A stretch of DNA of 64,000 nt, taken from positions 1 through 64,000 of the forward strand of contig NZ_JAFBDW010000005.1 of NCBI RefSeq assembly GCF_016908415.1. Direction: 5' to 3'. Numbering within the stretch: position 1 is the first letter of the stretch; the number at the start of each line of letters is the position of its first letter. Position numbers and translations under genes: made by a program. The DNA is from Caldicoprobacter guelmensis. Lineage in GTDB: Bacteria; Bacillota; Clostridia; Caldicoprobacterales; Caldicoprobacteraceae. Shown here piece by piece: positions 35,388 to 43,237 of the stretch. The notes under the pieces were generated by a model that saw only the letters and a list, made by a program, of their open reading frames with translations, did no database searches and was not told where the DNA came from.

Positions 35388-36188
35388 GTGAAAAGACATG
35401 CGGTATGGCTTTTGTTGTTGGCTTTACTGTTTGTTACGGGCTGCCAGAGCTCAAAGGTTGCGGTTACTCTGAAGATTGCTACCACCACCAGCATATACGA
35501 CAGCGGTTTTTTGGATTTTGTGTTTCCATCCTTTGAGGACGATTATGGCATTAAGCTCAATTTTATTTCTGTCGGCAGTGGGCAGGCCGTTAAGATGTTT
35601 ATGAATAAAGATGTTGACGGGATAATCATCCACGAAAAGTCCTTTTTGGATGAGCTGTTGGATGAAGGATATATAAATGGGTATATCCCTTTGGTCTATA
35701 ACCGTTTTATTCTTGTTGGTCCTAAGGAGGCAGAGAATTTGTTTAAAAATGTTGGTTCCGTTCAGGAGGCCTTTTTGATAATCAAAAACATAGGTCTGCC
35801 GTTTGTGTCACGTGCTGACAATTCGGCCACTCATATAAGGGAGCTTGAGATATGGGATTTGGCAGGGGTTTCTCCCGATTTTGATGGTTATATAAAATCG
35901 GGACAGGGCATGGGCATGAGCTTGAACCTTGCAAACGAAAAGCGAGCCTTTATTCTTACCGATGAGGCTACTTTCTATAAGATGAGGGATAAACTGGGGA
36001 ACCTGGATGTAATTTATCAAAATTCCGACGAAGAGGTTTTGATGAATGTTTACTACTTTGCTCTTTCTGCTGCGAGAAAGGAAGGGCCAGTTTTTGAGGA
36101 ATTTTTTAAAGGCAGCAAGTTTAAGGCGCTGGTTGAAGAGTTTAATCAGAAGTACTTTAAAAATCCACTCTATCAGTTGTGCAAATGA
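35388..36188 (+). CDS. tupA: Tungstate-binding lipoprotein TupA
   Basis: 266 aa. The signal peptide ends in lipobox VTGC. The mature protein begins with the tungstate/molybdate motif LKIATTTSIYDSGFLD, where TTTS is the oxyanion-binding signature of TupA. VSRADNSATHIRELEIW and KRAFILTDEATFYKMRD are further family blocks. It captures tungstate outside the membrane for TupBC. GTG 35388 has SD AAAGGAGG. It is the first gene behind the riboswitch. Confidence 0.93.
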   Translation: MKRHAVWLLLLALLFVTGCQSSKVAVTLKIATTTSIYDSGFLDFVFPSFEDDYGIKLNFISVGSGQAVKMFMNKDVDGIIIHEKSFLDELLDEGYINGYIPLVYNRFILVGPKEAENLFKNVGSVQEAFLIIKNIGLPFVSRADNSATHIRELEIWDLAGVSPDFDGYIKSGQGMGMSLNLANEKRAFILTDEATFYKMRDKLGNLDVIYQNSDEEVLMNVYYFALSAARKEGPVFEEFFKGSKFKALVEEFNQKYFKNPLYQLCK

Positions 36189-36218
36189 TTAATCTGTAAA
36201 AGTGCTGGGGTATGGGCA

Positions 36219-36851
36219 ATGGTGGGCAATATTGTCTTGTCAACGCTCATTGTGTGTGTTCCGTCAACCTTGATTTCGATGCTGATTGCTGTGCCTGCAG
36301 GGTATATTCTCAAAGTTAAGAGGTTTAGAGGGCGAAGGCTTATAATCAGAGGGGTATATACCCTGTCGGGGTTGCCGCCGGTTTTGGCAGGACTTCTGGT
36401 GTACCTGACGCTTTCGAGCAAAGGGCCGCTGGGCTTTTTGAACATCCTGTTCACCAAGTGGGCTATGGTCATTGGTCAGGTGGTTTTGATAGTGCCTATT
36501 GTAATACTGTATACCTTGTCGGGGCTTAAAAATATCCTGATGGTGTTGGATAACCTTGATTACCTGGGTATAAAAGGCAATAAGAGATACTTTGTTGTGC
36601 TGAGGGAATATTTCCGAGAACTCGTATACGCGGGGGTATTGGGGCTTTCCCGAGCAATCTCCGAGGTGGGGGCGGTGCTCATAGTAGGTGGCAACATTGA
36701 GGGCCAAACCAGGATACTGACAACGGCCATAATCCATGAGGTTTCAAAAGGTGAGTTTTCAAGGGCGCTTCTATTGGGGCTGATCTTGCTGGCTATTTCT
36801 TTTGGGTTCAATACAGCTTTGCAGGTATTGCAGGGTGATATAGTTGATTGA
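36219..36851 (+). CDS. tupB: Tungstate ABC transporter permease TupB
   Basis: 210 aa, four or five membrane helices with a BPD_transp_1-type fold. It contains the ATPase-docking loop near LREYFRELVYAGVLGLSRAISEVGAVLIVGGNI, quoted here only as a landmark at about residues 128-160. The SEVGAVLIVGGNI end is typical of TupB. It ends 8 bp inside tupC, so translation is coupled. A GTG one codon after the ATG is an alternative start. Confidence 0.9.
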   Translation: MVGNIVLSTLIVCVPSTLISMLIAVPAGYILKVKRFRGRRLIIRGVYTLSGLPPVLAGLLVYLTLSSKGPLGFLNILFTKWAMVIGQVVLIVPIVILYTLSGLKNILMVLDNLDYLGIKGNKRYFVVLREYFRELVYAGVLGLSRAISEVGAVLIVGGNIEGQTRILTTAIIHEVSKGEFSRALLLGLILLAISFGFNTALQVLQGDIVD

Positions 36852-37410
36852 GGTGAAAAACGTCGAGAAATATATAGGGGATAAGCTGTTGTTTTACTGT
36901 GAGAGTTTAAAGTTTGAAAAAAAGGGCTTATACATCATAAAGGGGCCAAACGGCTGCGGCAAGACCACATTTTTGAAGATGCTGTTCGGCAAGGACAGGG
37001 ATTTTAAAGGCGTGATAAAAAACACATTTGACAAAAGGGTTATGCTTCCACAGCAGCCGTATTTCTTTAAAGGGAGCGTGCTTTACAACATATCCCTGGG
37101 GGCAAGAGATAGCGTCCTTGCTAAGGCCTGCCGCGTAATGGATGAGTTTTCAATTGACCCTGGTGCCAGCATTTTTTCCCTCTCGCTGGGGCAGAGGCAG
37201 CTGGTGGCATTTTTAAGGGCGTTTTATGCTGATGCTGATGTTTTATTTCTGGATGAGCCCGATACGTACCTGGATGGCAGGGTAAGAAACTTTGTGTTTG
37301 AGCTTATATGGCAGGACTCAAACAACAGATGTATAATAGCGGTAACCCATGATTCCACAATAGCTGTTCCAGCCATCACTATACGCTTTGAAGATTGCCA
37401 TATTATTTAA
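36844..37410 (+). CDS. tupC: Tungstate ABC transporter ATPase TupC
   Basis: 188 aa, somewhat shorter than usual because the helical subdomain is compact. Walker A GPNGCGKTTF, Q-loop LPQQPYF, signature LSLGQRQLV, Walker B VLFLDEPD and a H-loop in VTHDS are intact. It powers tungstate uptake with TupB. The TTG start overlaps the end of tupB. Confidence 0.88.
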   Translation: MIEVKNVEKYIGDKLLFYCESLKFEKKGLYIIKGPNGCGKTTFLKMLFGKDRDFKGVIKNTFDKRVMLPQQPYFFKGSVLYNISLGARDSVLAKACRVMDEFSIDPGASIFSLSLGQRQLVAFLRAFYADADVLFLDEPDTYLDGRVRNFVFELIWQDSNNRCIIAVTHDSTIAVPAITIRFEDCHII

Positions 37411-37445
37411 AGGAAAAAATTGTACGCAAAGTGGGTGATGAACAC

Positions 37446-38660
37446 ATGAAGGTTTTTAAGACCGAATCTGAGGTGTTTGATATCTTGCAGCAGGAATTTT
37501 CGGATTTTATACCCGGGACCGAAAGGGTAATGCTTCATGAAGCTGTTGATCGAATCTGTGCAGACGACATTAGAGCGGATATAGATGTGCCGCATTTTGA
37601 CAAGTCAACGGTGGATGGGTACGCCGTTAGATGCCAAAGGACATTTACGGCTAACGATGAGAATCCAGCAGTTTTTGAACTTATCGGAGAGGTCAAAACG
37701 GGGGAGATGCCGGATTTTAAAGTACAAGAGGGCCAGGCGGCAAGGGTTTTTACGGGCGGTGCCATCCCTGAAGGCGCTGATGCCGTGGTTATGCTGGAAA
37801 ATACCATTGAGCAAGAGGGCAGGGTCTTTGTTTTTAAGCCGGCAAGGCCAAATGAGAACATATTGAAAAAGGGAGAGGATATAAGGAAGGGCTGCACAAT
37901 TATAAGGAAATACCAAAGGCTTGGTGCGCCTCAAATAGGCGTTTTGGCAGCGGTGGGGCAGAAGGAAGTGGAGGTCTTCCTAAAACTCAAAGTAGGGGTT
38001 ATCTCAACCGGCGATGAGATAATGACGCAGGATGAGCCCCTTCAGGAAGCAAAAATTTACGATATAAACTCATATACGCTGTACAGTGCGTTGAAACAGG
38101 AGTATGCTGTTCCGAAATCGTACGGGATTGTAAGGGATGACTATGAGGCTTTGATAAGTCTCCTTTCAAAGGCTGTCTTGGAGAACGACGTTGTGCTGAT
38201 CTCAGGTGGAAGTTCGGTTGGAATGTATGACACCACGCTGAAGGCTATTCAGAGCTTGGAGGGGGCAAGGGTCCTAGTTGACGGGATATCCATAAAGCCC
38301 GGCAAGCCCACCATCATAGCGAAGGTGGGGAATAAAGCTGTGTTTGGGCTTCCGGGGCATCCGGTGTCGTGCCTGTTTATATTCAAATTCTTCGTAAAAA
38401 AGCTTTTTGATATGATGCTCAAGCAGCAGGATGCAGACCGCAAGGTTTTAGCTAAGCTAAAGTCGGGTTTTGTTTCTTCAAGCGGTAGGACGGAGTTCGT
38501 GTTTGTGAAGCTGGTTTACTCCGAGGAGGTTTTAGCAGAGCCTTTGTATGGAAAGTCGGGTTCGATAAGCCTTCTTAACAATGCTTCGGGATATGTTAGG
38601 CTTGAGGCAACCAGGACGGGTTTGAAGCCGGGTGATGTGGTGGAGGTGGTGTTGCTGTGA
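37446..38660 (+). CDS. moeA: Molybdopterin molybdenumtransferase, first MoeA paralogue
   Basis: About 404 aa. MoeA N-terminal domains (AVDRICADDIRADIDVPHFDKSTVDGYAVR, landmark near residue 40-70, here described rather than fully quoted), the MoCF_biosynth domain with ISTGDEIMT and SGGSSVG, and a C-terminal domain IV are present. It inserts molybdate or tungstate into adenylated molybdopterin. ATG 37446 is preferred; a GTG at 37431 is also possible, and the SD is weak for both. It overlaps the second moeA by 4 bp. Confidence 0.92.
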   Translation: MKVFKTESEVFDILQQEFSDFIPGTERVMLHEAVDRICADDIRADIDVPHFDKSTVDGYAVRCQRTFTANDENPAVFELIGEVKTGEMPDFKVQEGQAARVFTGGAIPEGADAVVMLENTIEQEGRVFVFKPARPNENILKKGEDIRKGCTIIRKYQRLGAPQIGVLAAVGQKEVEVFLKLKVGVISTGDEIMTQDEPLQEAKIYDINSYTLYSALKQEYAVPKSYGIVRDDYEALISLLSKAVLENDVVLISGGSSVGMYDTTLKAIQSLEGARVLVDGISIKPGKPTIIAKVGNKAVFGLPGHPVSCLFIFKFFVKKLFDMMLKQQDADRKVLAKLKSGFVSSSGRTEFVFVKLVYSEEVLAEPLYGKSGSISLLNNASGYVRLEATRTGLKPGDVVEVVLL

Positions 38661-39820
38661 AGGATTATCATTTCTCTGCTGTGTTACCCGATGTAGCCAG
38701 AAAGAGCATAGAAGAAATATTAAAGGAGCATTTGGCTTTGGAAAGTGAAGTGGTTTCTATATACAGCGCAGGTGGACGTTTTGTTTCGCGGGATTACTTT
38801 TCTGTAAACACCTGCCCACCTGTTGATGTAGCTGCCATGGATGGATATGCCATTAATGCACAACAAACTTATGATGTCACCGATGTACAGCCCAAGGTGA
38901 TCAAGGACTTCAAAGTTGTTCAAACCGGGCACAGCATAGAAAATTATGACGCTGTTGTACCTTTTGAAGAGGCTCAAAAGGAGGATGAAGGCATAAAAAT
39001 TTTCAAAAGCTATTATCCGCGCCAGAATGTCCGCTCAAAAGGTGAGGATGTGCAAAAAGGCCAGATGATAGTGAAAAAGGGGGAACTGCTTGGCGAGTTT
39101 GAGCAGGTATATTTGAAAGCGGGAGGGTACAGGGAGGTTGAGGTATATAAAATGCCGAGGGTGGCCTTTTTGCCCACCGGCGACGAGCTTGTGGACCTCA
39201 TTGAAAACCAAGACCAGCTTGTAGAGTTTAACTCGGTGATCTTCAGCAATTTGCTGAAGAGATATGGATTTGATGTAGGCGTTTTTGAGCCTGTACCCAA
39301 TGACGTTGCTCAGCTTGTAAGCAAAATAGAAAGTCTCTTAGAAGAATATGACATGGTGTTTATAAACGGCGGCTCTTCAAAGGGGGATATGGATTTAACT
39401 GCAGAGGTTATTTCCAGGCTGGGAGAGGTTGTTGTGCACGGCGTGGCGATAAAGCCCGGTAAACCCACCATTATAGGCAGAGTGGGTACAAAGCTGGTAA
39501 TGGGCCTGCCGGGATATCCTGTTTCTATGTTCTTTGCGGTAAGGGAGCTGTTTTTAGAGGCGTTTTTCAATGCTTATGGCTTAGACTCCAAGCAGAAAAA
39601 GGCTTGGGCGCTGCTCGAGAGAAGGGTTTTCTCAGATATGGGGTCTGAGGAGTACATCAGGGTGAGCATAGAAAACCAGCAGGGTAGGAATCTGGCTAGG
39701 GTGCTTAAAAGGGGTGCAAGCGTGGTTTCAAGTTTAAAGAGGGCAGACGGATATATAGTAATCCCCGTTAATGCAGATCTGTTGGAAGAAGGGAACCTTG
39801 TCGAGGTTAAATTGATTTAA
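38657..39820 (+). CDS. Second MoeA-family paralogue
   Basis: 387 aa. It has the same domain plan as the preceding gene but is clearly divergent. The substrate loop reads PPVDVAAMDGYAI instead of PHFDKSTVDGYAV, and the MoCF motifs are PTGDELVD and NGGSSKGDMD. Its GTG start overlaps the stop of the first copy. Pairs of MoeA proteins are known in tungsten-using microbes and may separate Mo from W insertion; which copy serves which metal cannot be told here. Confidence 0.9.
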   Translation: MKDYHFSAVLPDVARKSIEEILKEHLALESEVVSIYSAGGRFVSRDYFSVNTCPPVDVAAMDGYAINAQQTYDVTDVQPKVIKDFKVVQTGHSIENYDAVVPFEEAQKEDEGIKIFKSYYPRQNVRSKGEDVQKGQMIVKKGELLGEFEQVYLKAGGYREVEVYKMPRVAFLPTGDELVDLIENQDQLVEFNSVIFSNLLKRYGFDVGVFEPVPNDVAQLVSKIESLLEEYDMVFINGGSSKGDMDLTAEVISRLGEVVVHGVAIKPGKPTIIGRVGTKLVMGLPGYPVSMFFAVRELFLEAFFNAYGLDSKQKKAWALLERRVFSDMGSEEYIRVSIENQQGRNLARVLKRGASVVSSLKRADGYIVIPVNADLLEEGNLVEVKLI

Positions 39821-39834
39821 AAAAGGTGAGAGGG

Positions 39835-40767
39835 ATGCGAGACGGATTTTCAAGGGAAATTGAATATTTGAGGCTTTCAGTGACTGAGAGGTGCAATTTT
39901 TTCTGCAGATATTGTAGGACAAAGGATGCGTGTGCTTTTGAAGCTCAGGCCGGCGAGCTTACAACCCAGGACTTTTTTAAGATAATCTCGGCTTTTAAAA
40001 CCCTGGGCATAAAGAAGCTCAGGCTTACCGGCGGTGAACCTTTTTTGAGAGATGATATTTTTGAGATAGTGGACTTTGCTTATGGTTTGGGGATAAAGAA
40101 CATAAACGTCACTACCAACGGTTTTTTAAATGATGATTGTATACGGAAAATCATCGAAAGCAAGCTGGAAGGCATTAATGTTTCTCTTGATACGCTGGAC
40201 AGGGAAAAGTACCGGCGGTTGACCGGAGTGGATGGATTGGATGTGGTGATAAACGCCATTAAGGCGTTGTCGAAGTATAAAAAGGTAAAGCTCAATACGG
40301 TTTTATTGAAAACGGTGAACTCCGATGAGGTGGAGAATTTAATTTTGTTTGCCAAAGGCAACGATGTCATTGTAAGGTTTATTGAGCTTATGCCCATTGG
40401 AGTGGCCAACCGCATATTTAATAAGGAGTTTGTGAGCACGCGCAACGTCTTGAAAAAGTTTAAAGGCTTTCAAAAGGTTGATGACTGTGAAAAATCTGTT
40501 GCAGAATACTATTACATTGAGGACTTTGAGGCTGTTGTGGGTTTTATAAAAGCGATGTCGGAACACTTTTGCAGCCGATGCAATAAGGTGAGGGTCTCAT
40601 CAAGAGGCGTCCTGTACAACTGCCTTTTTGATGAAAATGGATTTGACCTTAAAGAATATCTTACCTCAGAGGACGTTTTGGTTGAGAAGATAAATCAGTT
40701 TGTCATGCAAAAGAAATTTGCAAGGAGTGCAGCCACAAGCACAATGATGTTTAAGATAGGAGGTTGA
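39835..40767 (+). CDS. moaA: GTP 3',8-cyclase MoaA
   Basis: 310 aa, radical SAM enzyme. The N-terminal cluster is CNFFCRYC (C-x3-C-x2-C), the SAM-binding GGEP is in LRLTGGEPFL, and the second cluster cysteines are in HFCSRCNKVRVSSRGVLYNC. The C-terminus ends GG as in active MoaA. It makes the 3',8-cyclised GTP that starts molybdopterin synthesis, with MoaC encoded next. ATG 39835 follows SD AAGGTGAG; an upstream GTG at 39826 overlaps that SD. Confidence 0.95.
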   Translation: MRDGFSREIEYLRLSVTERCNFFCRYCRTKDACAFEAQAGELTTQDFFKIISAFKTLGIKKLRLTGGEPFLRDDIFEIVDFAYGLGIKNINVTTNGFLNDDCIRKIIESKLEGINVSLDTLDREKYRRLTGVDGLDVVINAIKALSKYKKVKLNTVLLKTVNSDEVENLILFAKGNDVIVRFIELMPIGVANRIFNKEFVSTRNVLKKFKGFQKVDDCEKSVAEYYYIEDFEAVVGFIKAMSEHFCSRCNKVRVSSRGVLYNCLFDENGFDLKEYLTSEDVLVEKINQFVMQKKFARSAATSTMMFKIGG

Positions 40768-40773
40768 AAGGCG

Positions 40774-41712
40774 ATGGATTTTTCCCATTTAAACGGTGAA
40801 GGTTTGCCTCAGATGGTGGATGTTTCGCAAAAAGATGTAACCTACAGGGTTGCAAAGGCGAGCGGCAGGATATACGTAGGGGAAAGAGTTATGGCCGCAA
40901 TACGGAATTCTGATATACCAAAAGGGGATATATTTGCTACAGCAAAGCTTGCCGGCATAATGGCTGCCAAAAAGACTTCGGAGCTTATTCCTCTTTGTCA
41001 CAACGTATTTTTATCACATGTGGATATCTCGTATTCTGTAGACCAGGAGCATGGGTATATAGAAGCGGTATCCGAGGTGAAATGTGCTGCTCACACCGGG
41101 GTTGAAATGGAGGCCCTTACCGCGGTTTTGATATTCTTGGAAACGATTTATGACATGTGCAAGGCAATAGAGAAAAACATGGTAATAACTGACGTAAAGG
41201 TGATAGAGAAGAAGGGCGGAAAGTCGGGCGACTGGTCGCTTGAGGGTACGTTTTCGAAAAGCGATAAAGGACTGGGCAGGGTTGTTTCAATTAACATAAG
41301 CAAGCAGAAAGGTACTATCAAACAGCCTATAAGCGAGGCGGTGTTGATAGAGGATTTCGGGATAGAAGGGGATGCTCATGCAGGACCAGGGCACAGGCAG
41401 GTTAGCCTGCTTGACGTTGAGAGCATAAGGAAAATGGAGCAGTATGGACTAAAAGGCCTTTGTTTTGGGAAGTTTGCTGAAAACATTACAACCGAGGGGC
41501 TTGATTTGGGCAAAATTGAGATTGGTACAAGGCTTAAAATTGGGGGCCAAGCAGTGCTTGAGATAAGCCAAATAGGGAAAAAATGCCACGGTGAGGGTTG
41601 CGAGATAGCCCGGACTGTGGGGGTTTGTATAATGCCTCGAGAAGGCCTGTTCGCCAGGGTGCTTAGGGGCGGAAAAATAAAGGTGGGCGACTGTATTGAG
41701 GTTATGGATTGA
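40774..41712 (+). CDS. moaC: MoaC-MOSC fusion protein
   Basis: 312 aa. Residues about 1-155 are cyclic pyranopterin monophosphate synthase MoaC (MVDVSQKDVTYRVAKASG, LIPLCHNVFLSHVDI, CAAHTGVEMEALTA with the catalytic residues). Residues about 170-312 are a MOSC domain (GIEGDAHAGPGHRQVSLLD, GKFAENITTEGLDL, and a conserved Cys in KKCHGEGCEIAR). MoaC completes the precursor pterin; MOSC domains handle sulfur or mature pterin. SD TAGGAGG precedes ATG 40774. The fusion places two steps on one chain. Confidence 0.93.
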   Translation: MDFSHLNGEGLPQMVDVSQKDVTYRVAKASGRIYVGERVMAAIRNSDIPKGDIFATAKLAGIMAAKKTSELIPLCHNVFLSHVDISYSVDQEHGYIEAVSEVKCAAHTGVEMEALTAVLIFLETIYDMCKAIEKNMVITDVKVIEKKGGKSGDWSLEGTFSKSDKGLGRVVSINISKQKGTIKQPISEAVLIEDFGIEGDAHAGPGHRQVSLLDVESIRKMEQYGLKGLCFGKFAENITTEGLDLGKIEIGTRLKIGGQAVLEISQIGKKCHGEGCEIARTVGVCIMPREGLFARVLRGGKIKVGDCIEVMD

Positions 41713-41890
41713 GCTAGGTTTGGAGTATAAATATTTTTGGTGAATGGGAGCTTTTTGGCTCCTTGCTGGCTCTGTTTATTGCGTTTCTTTGACCTGGTAC
41801 ATTGCTAGTGTTACCTTTTTCTTCAAGATGAAAATGATTTGCTAAAATTGCTAAACTGGTTAGCAGTTCATGTGAATTACAAGCAACACC

Positions 41891-42391
41891 CTATGAATTG
41901 CCGTCGCGGCCGCATTCCTTTTCATTTTCGAGGAGAACATTTAGTCCGTGCTCTAGTATGGGAAGGACTGCCTGGATGCACTCTACCGCGGCTTTTGGTG
42001 AGCCTGGAAGGTTGATTATAAGGCTGTTTTTATAGATGCCCGAAATGCCGCGGGAGAGGTAGCTTCTTTTTGTGATTTTGCCGGTTTCGTACCTTATAAG
42101 TTCTGAGATGCCCGGCGTTTGTTTTTCAATCAGCTCAAGGGTTGCCTCAGGAGTTACATCCCTCTGGTAAAATCCCGTACCGCCGGTTGTCAAAATGAGG
42201 TTGGCTCCTATCCTTGTCGCTTCGATTAAGGCCTCTTTTATCTGCTGTTTTTCATCAGGTACTATCTTATAATATACATTTGAAAAACCTTGAGCTTGAA
42301 GTACCTCGATGAGCTGTTTGCCGCTTAGGTCCTCACGCAGTCCTTGTGAGCATTTGTCTGAACATGTTATTACTGCAAAGGTGAAACTCAT
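41891..42391 (-). CDS. mogA: MogA/MoaB-family molybdopterin adenylyltransferase
   Basis: 166 aa, one MoCF_biosynth domain. FAVITCSDKCSQGLREDLSG at the N-terminus and ILTTGGTGFYQRDVTPEATL are the family motifs, with LINLPGSPKAAVE near the end. It adenylates molybdopterin before metal insertion by MoeA. It is convergent with the main cluster. SD AAGGAGG precedes the ATG at 42391. The 178-bp gap between the two convergent genes (41713-41890) shows no feature that I can support. Confidence 0.92.
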   Translation of the reverse strand: MSFTFAVITCSDKCSQGLREDLSGKQLIEVLQAQGFSNVYYKIVPDEKQQIKEALIEATRIGANLILTTGGTGFYQRDVTPEATLELIEKQTPGISELIRYETGKITKRSYLSRGISGIYKNSLIINLPGSPKAAVECIQAVLPILEHGLNVLLENEKECGRDGNS

Positions 42392-42412
42392 ATTTTTACC
42401 TCCTTAAAGTGT

Positions 42413-42439
42413 AAGGCCTCCAGGCAACCCTGGAAGCCT
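42413..42439. other. Hairpin between tRNA-Ser and mogA
   Basis: AAGGCCTCCAGG and CCTGGAAGCCTT form a long stem with a 4-base loop. In the minus direction no T-run follows, so it is not a classical terminator for the tRNA. It may be a processing site or partial attenuator between the tRNA and mogA. Confidence 0.4.
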
Positions 42440-42446
42440 TTTCCTC

Positions 42447-42540
42447 TGGCGGAGAGAGAGGGATTCGAACCCTCGGTACCCCTTTTTGGGGGTACACACG
42501 ATTTCCAGTCGTGCGCCTTCGACCACTCAGCCATCTCTCC
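42447..42540 (-). tRNA. tRNA-Ser (anticodon GGA)
   Basis: On the minus strand the sequence starts GGAGAGATGGCTGAGTGG and has the long variable arm of class II tRNAs (TACCCCCaaaaaGGGGTA). The anticodon arm is CACGACTGGAAATCGTG with GGA in the loop. The T arm is GAGGGTTCGAATCCCTC, and the acceptor TCTCTCC is followed by G and an encoded CCA. It reads serine codons TCC and TCT. Confidence 0.96.
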
Positions 42541-42734
42541 ACGTCAAATATATTTTAGCACTGTAATAGTATACCTCGTAACTCCTAAAAAATCAAGAGG
42601 TTTAAATCATGTTTATATTTGGAGTTAAATGGTGTTCAGCAAAATTGGCAAGAATTTTTATGTTGCAAACGCTATGGGATGAGAGTATAATTAAATATGC
42701 CAAAGGGAACACTACTTTTACCTTGATTTAGAAT

Positions 42735-43005
42735 TGCCGTGCTAGACGGGGAGTTAGCGGTGCCCTGTAGCCCGCAATCCGCTATAGCGGGGTCGAATTC
42801 CTGCTGGAGGTTGGCGCTTGTAGGGTCTGGGGCCAAATAAGTTACGAAGATGACTGGGTCCTGTGCAACGAAACTCTACGAACCCTGTCAGGTCCGGAAG
42901 GAAGCAGCAGTAAGTAGATGTTTTCGTGTGCCGCAGGGTAGCCTGGTCGGAGTAAACTGTTTGGTTCCCGCCTGTAGGCGTTGAATCGAAGGCAGGTGCA
43001 CGGCA
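42735..43005 (+). ncRNA. ffs: Signal recognition particle RNA, large bacterial type
   Basis: About 270 nt. The diagnostic domain IV sequence GTCAGGTCCGGAAGGAAGCA is at about 42887-42906, with the GCAG tetraloop-side repeat following. The ends GCCGTGC (42736-42742) and GCACGGC (42998-43004) pair to close the RNA, so the Alu domain is present as in Bacillus scRNA. It assembles with Ffh. It lies upstream of dnaX, a common Bacillota arrangement, with its own terminator. Confidence 0.96.
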
Positions 43006-43014
43006 TTACCATAA

Positions 43015-43052
43015 CAACAAGCCGCGAGTCCCTTGCGGCTTGTTTATTTTTT
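43015..43052 (+). terminator. Terminator of the SRP RNA gene
   Basis: ACAAGCCGC and GCGGCTTGT form a 9-bp stem with an 8-base loop followed by TTATTTTTTTT. Confidence 0.93.
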
Positions 43053-43237
43053 TTGGCTACATTTTATAGCTGTTTGTGTTATAATAGATTAGGCTGGGTT
43101 TTGATATTTTTGTTGAAGTGTACTACCTAAAAGGTCTTCTTTTAATATTGTGAATTTTTGTTGACACAATCTAAAATTTTAGTGGCCTAAATCTTTTAAT
43201 GAGTGTTATTTAGCTTATATTCTATAACAGGGAGCAG

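Noticed and set aside
42413..42439. Intrinsic terminator of tRNA-Ser
   Set aside because: The stem is strong, but on the minus strand it is followed by ACAC rather than a T-run; kept only as an unassigned hairpin.
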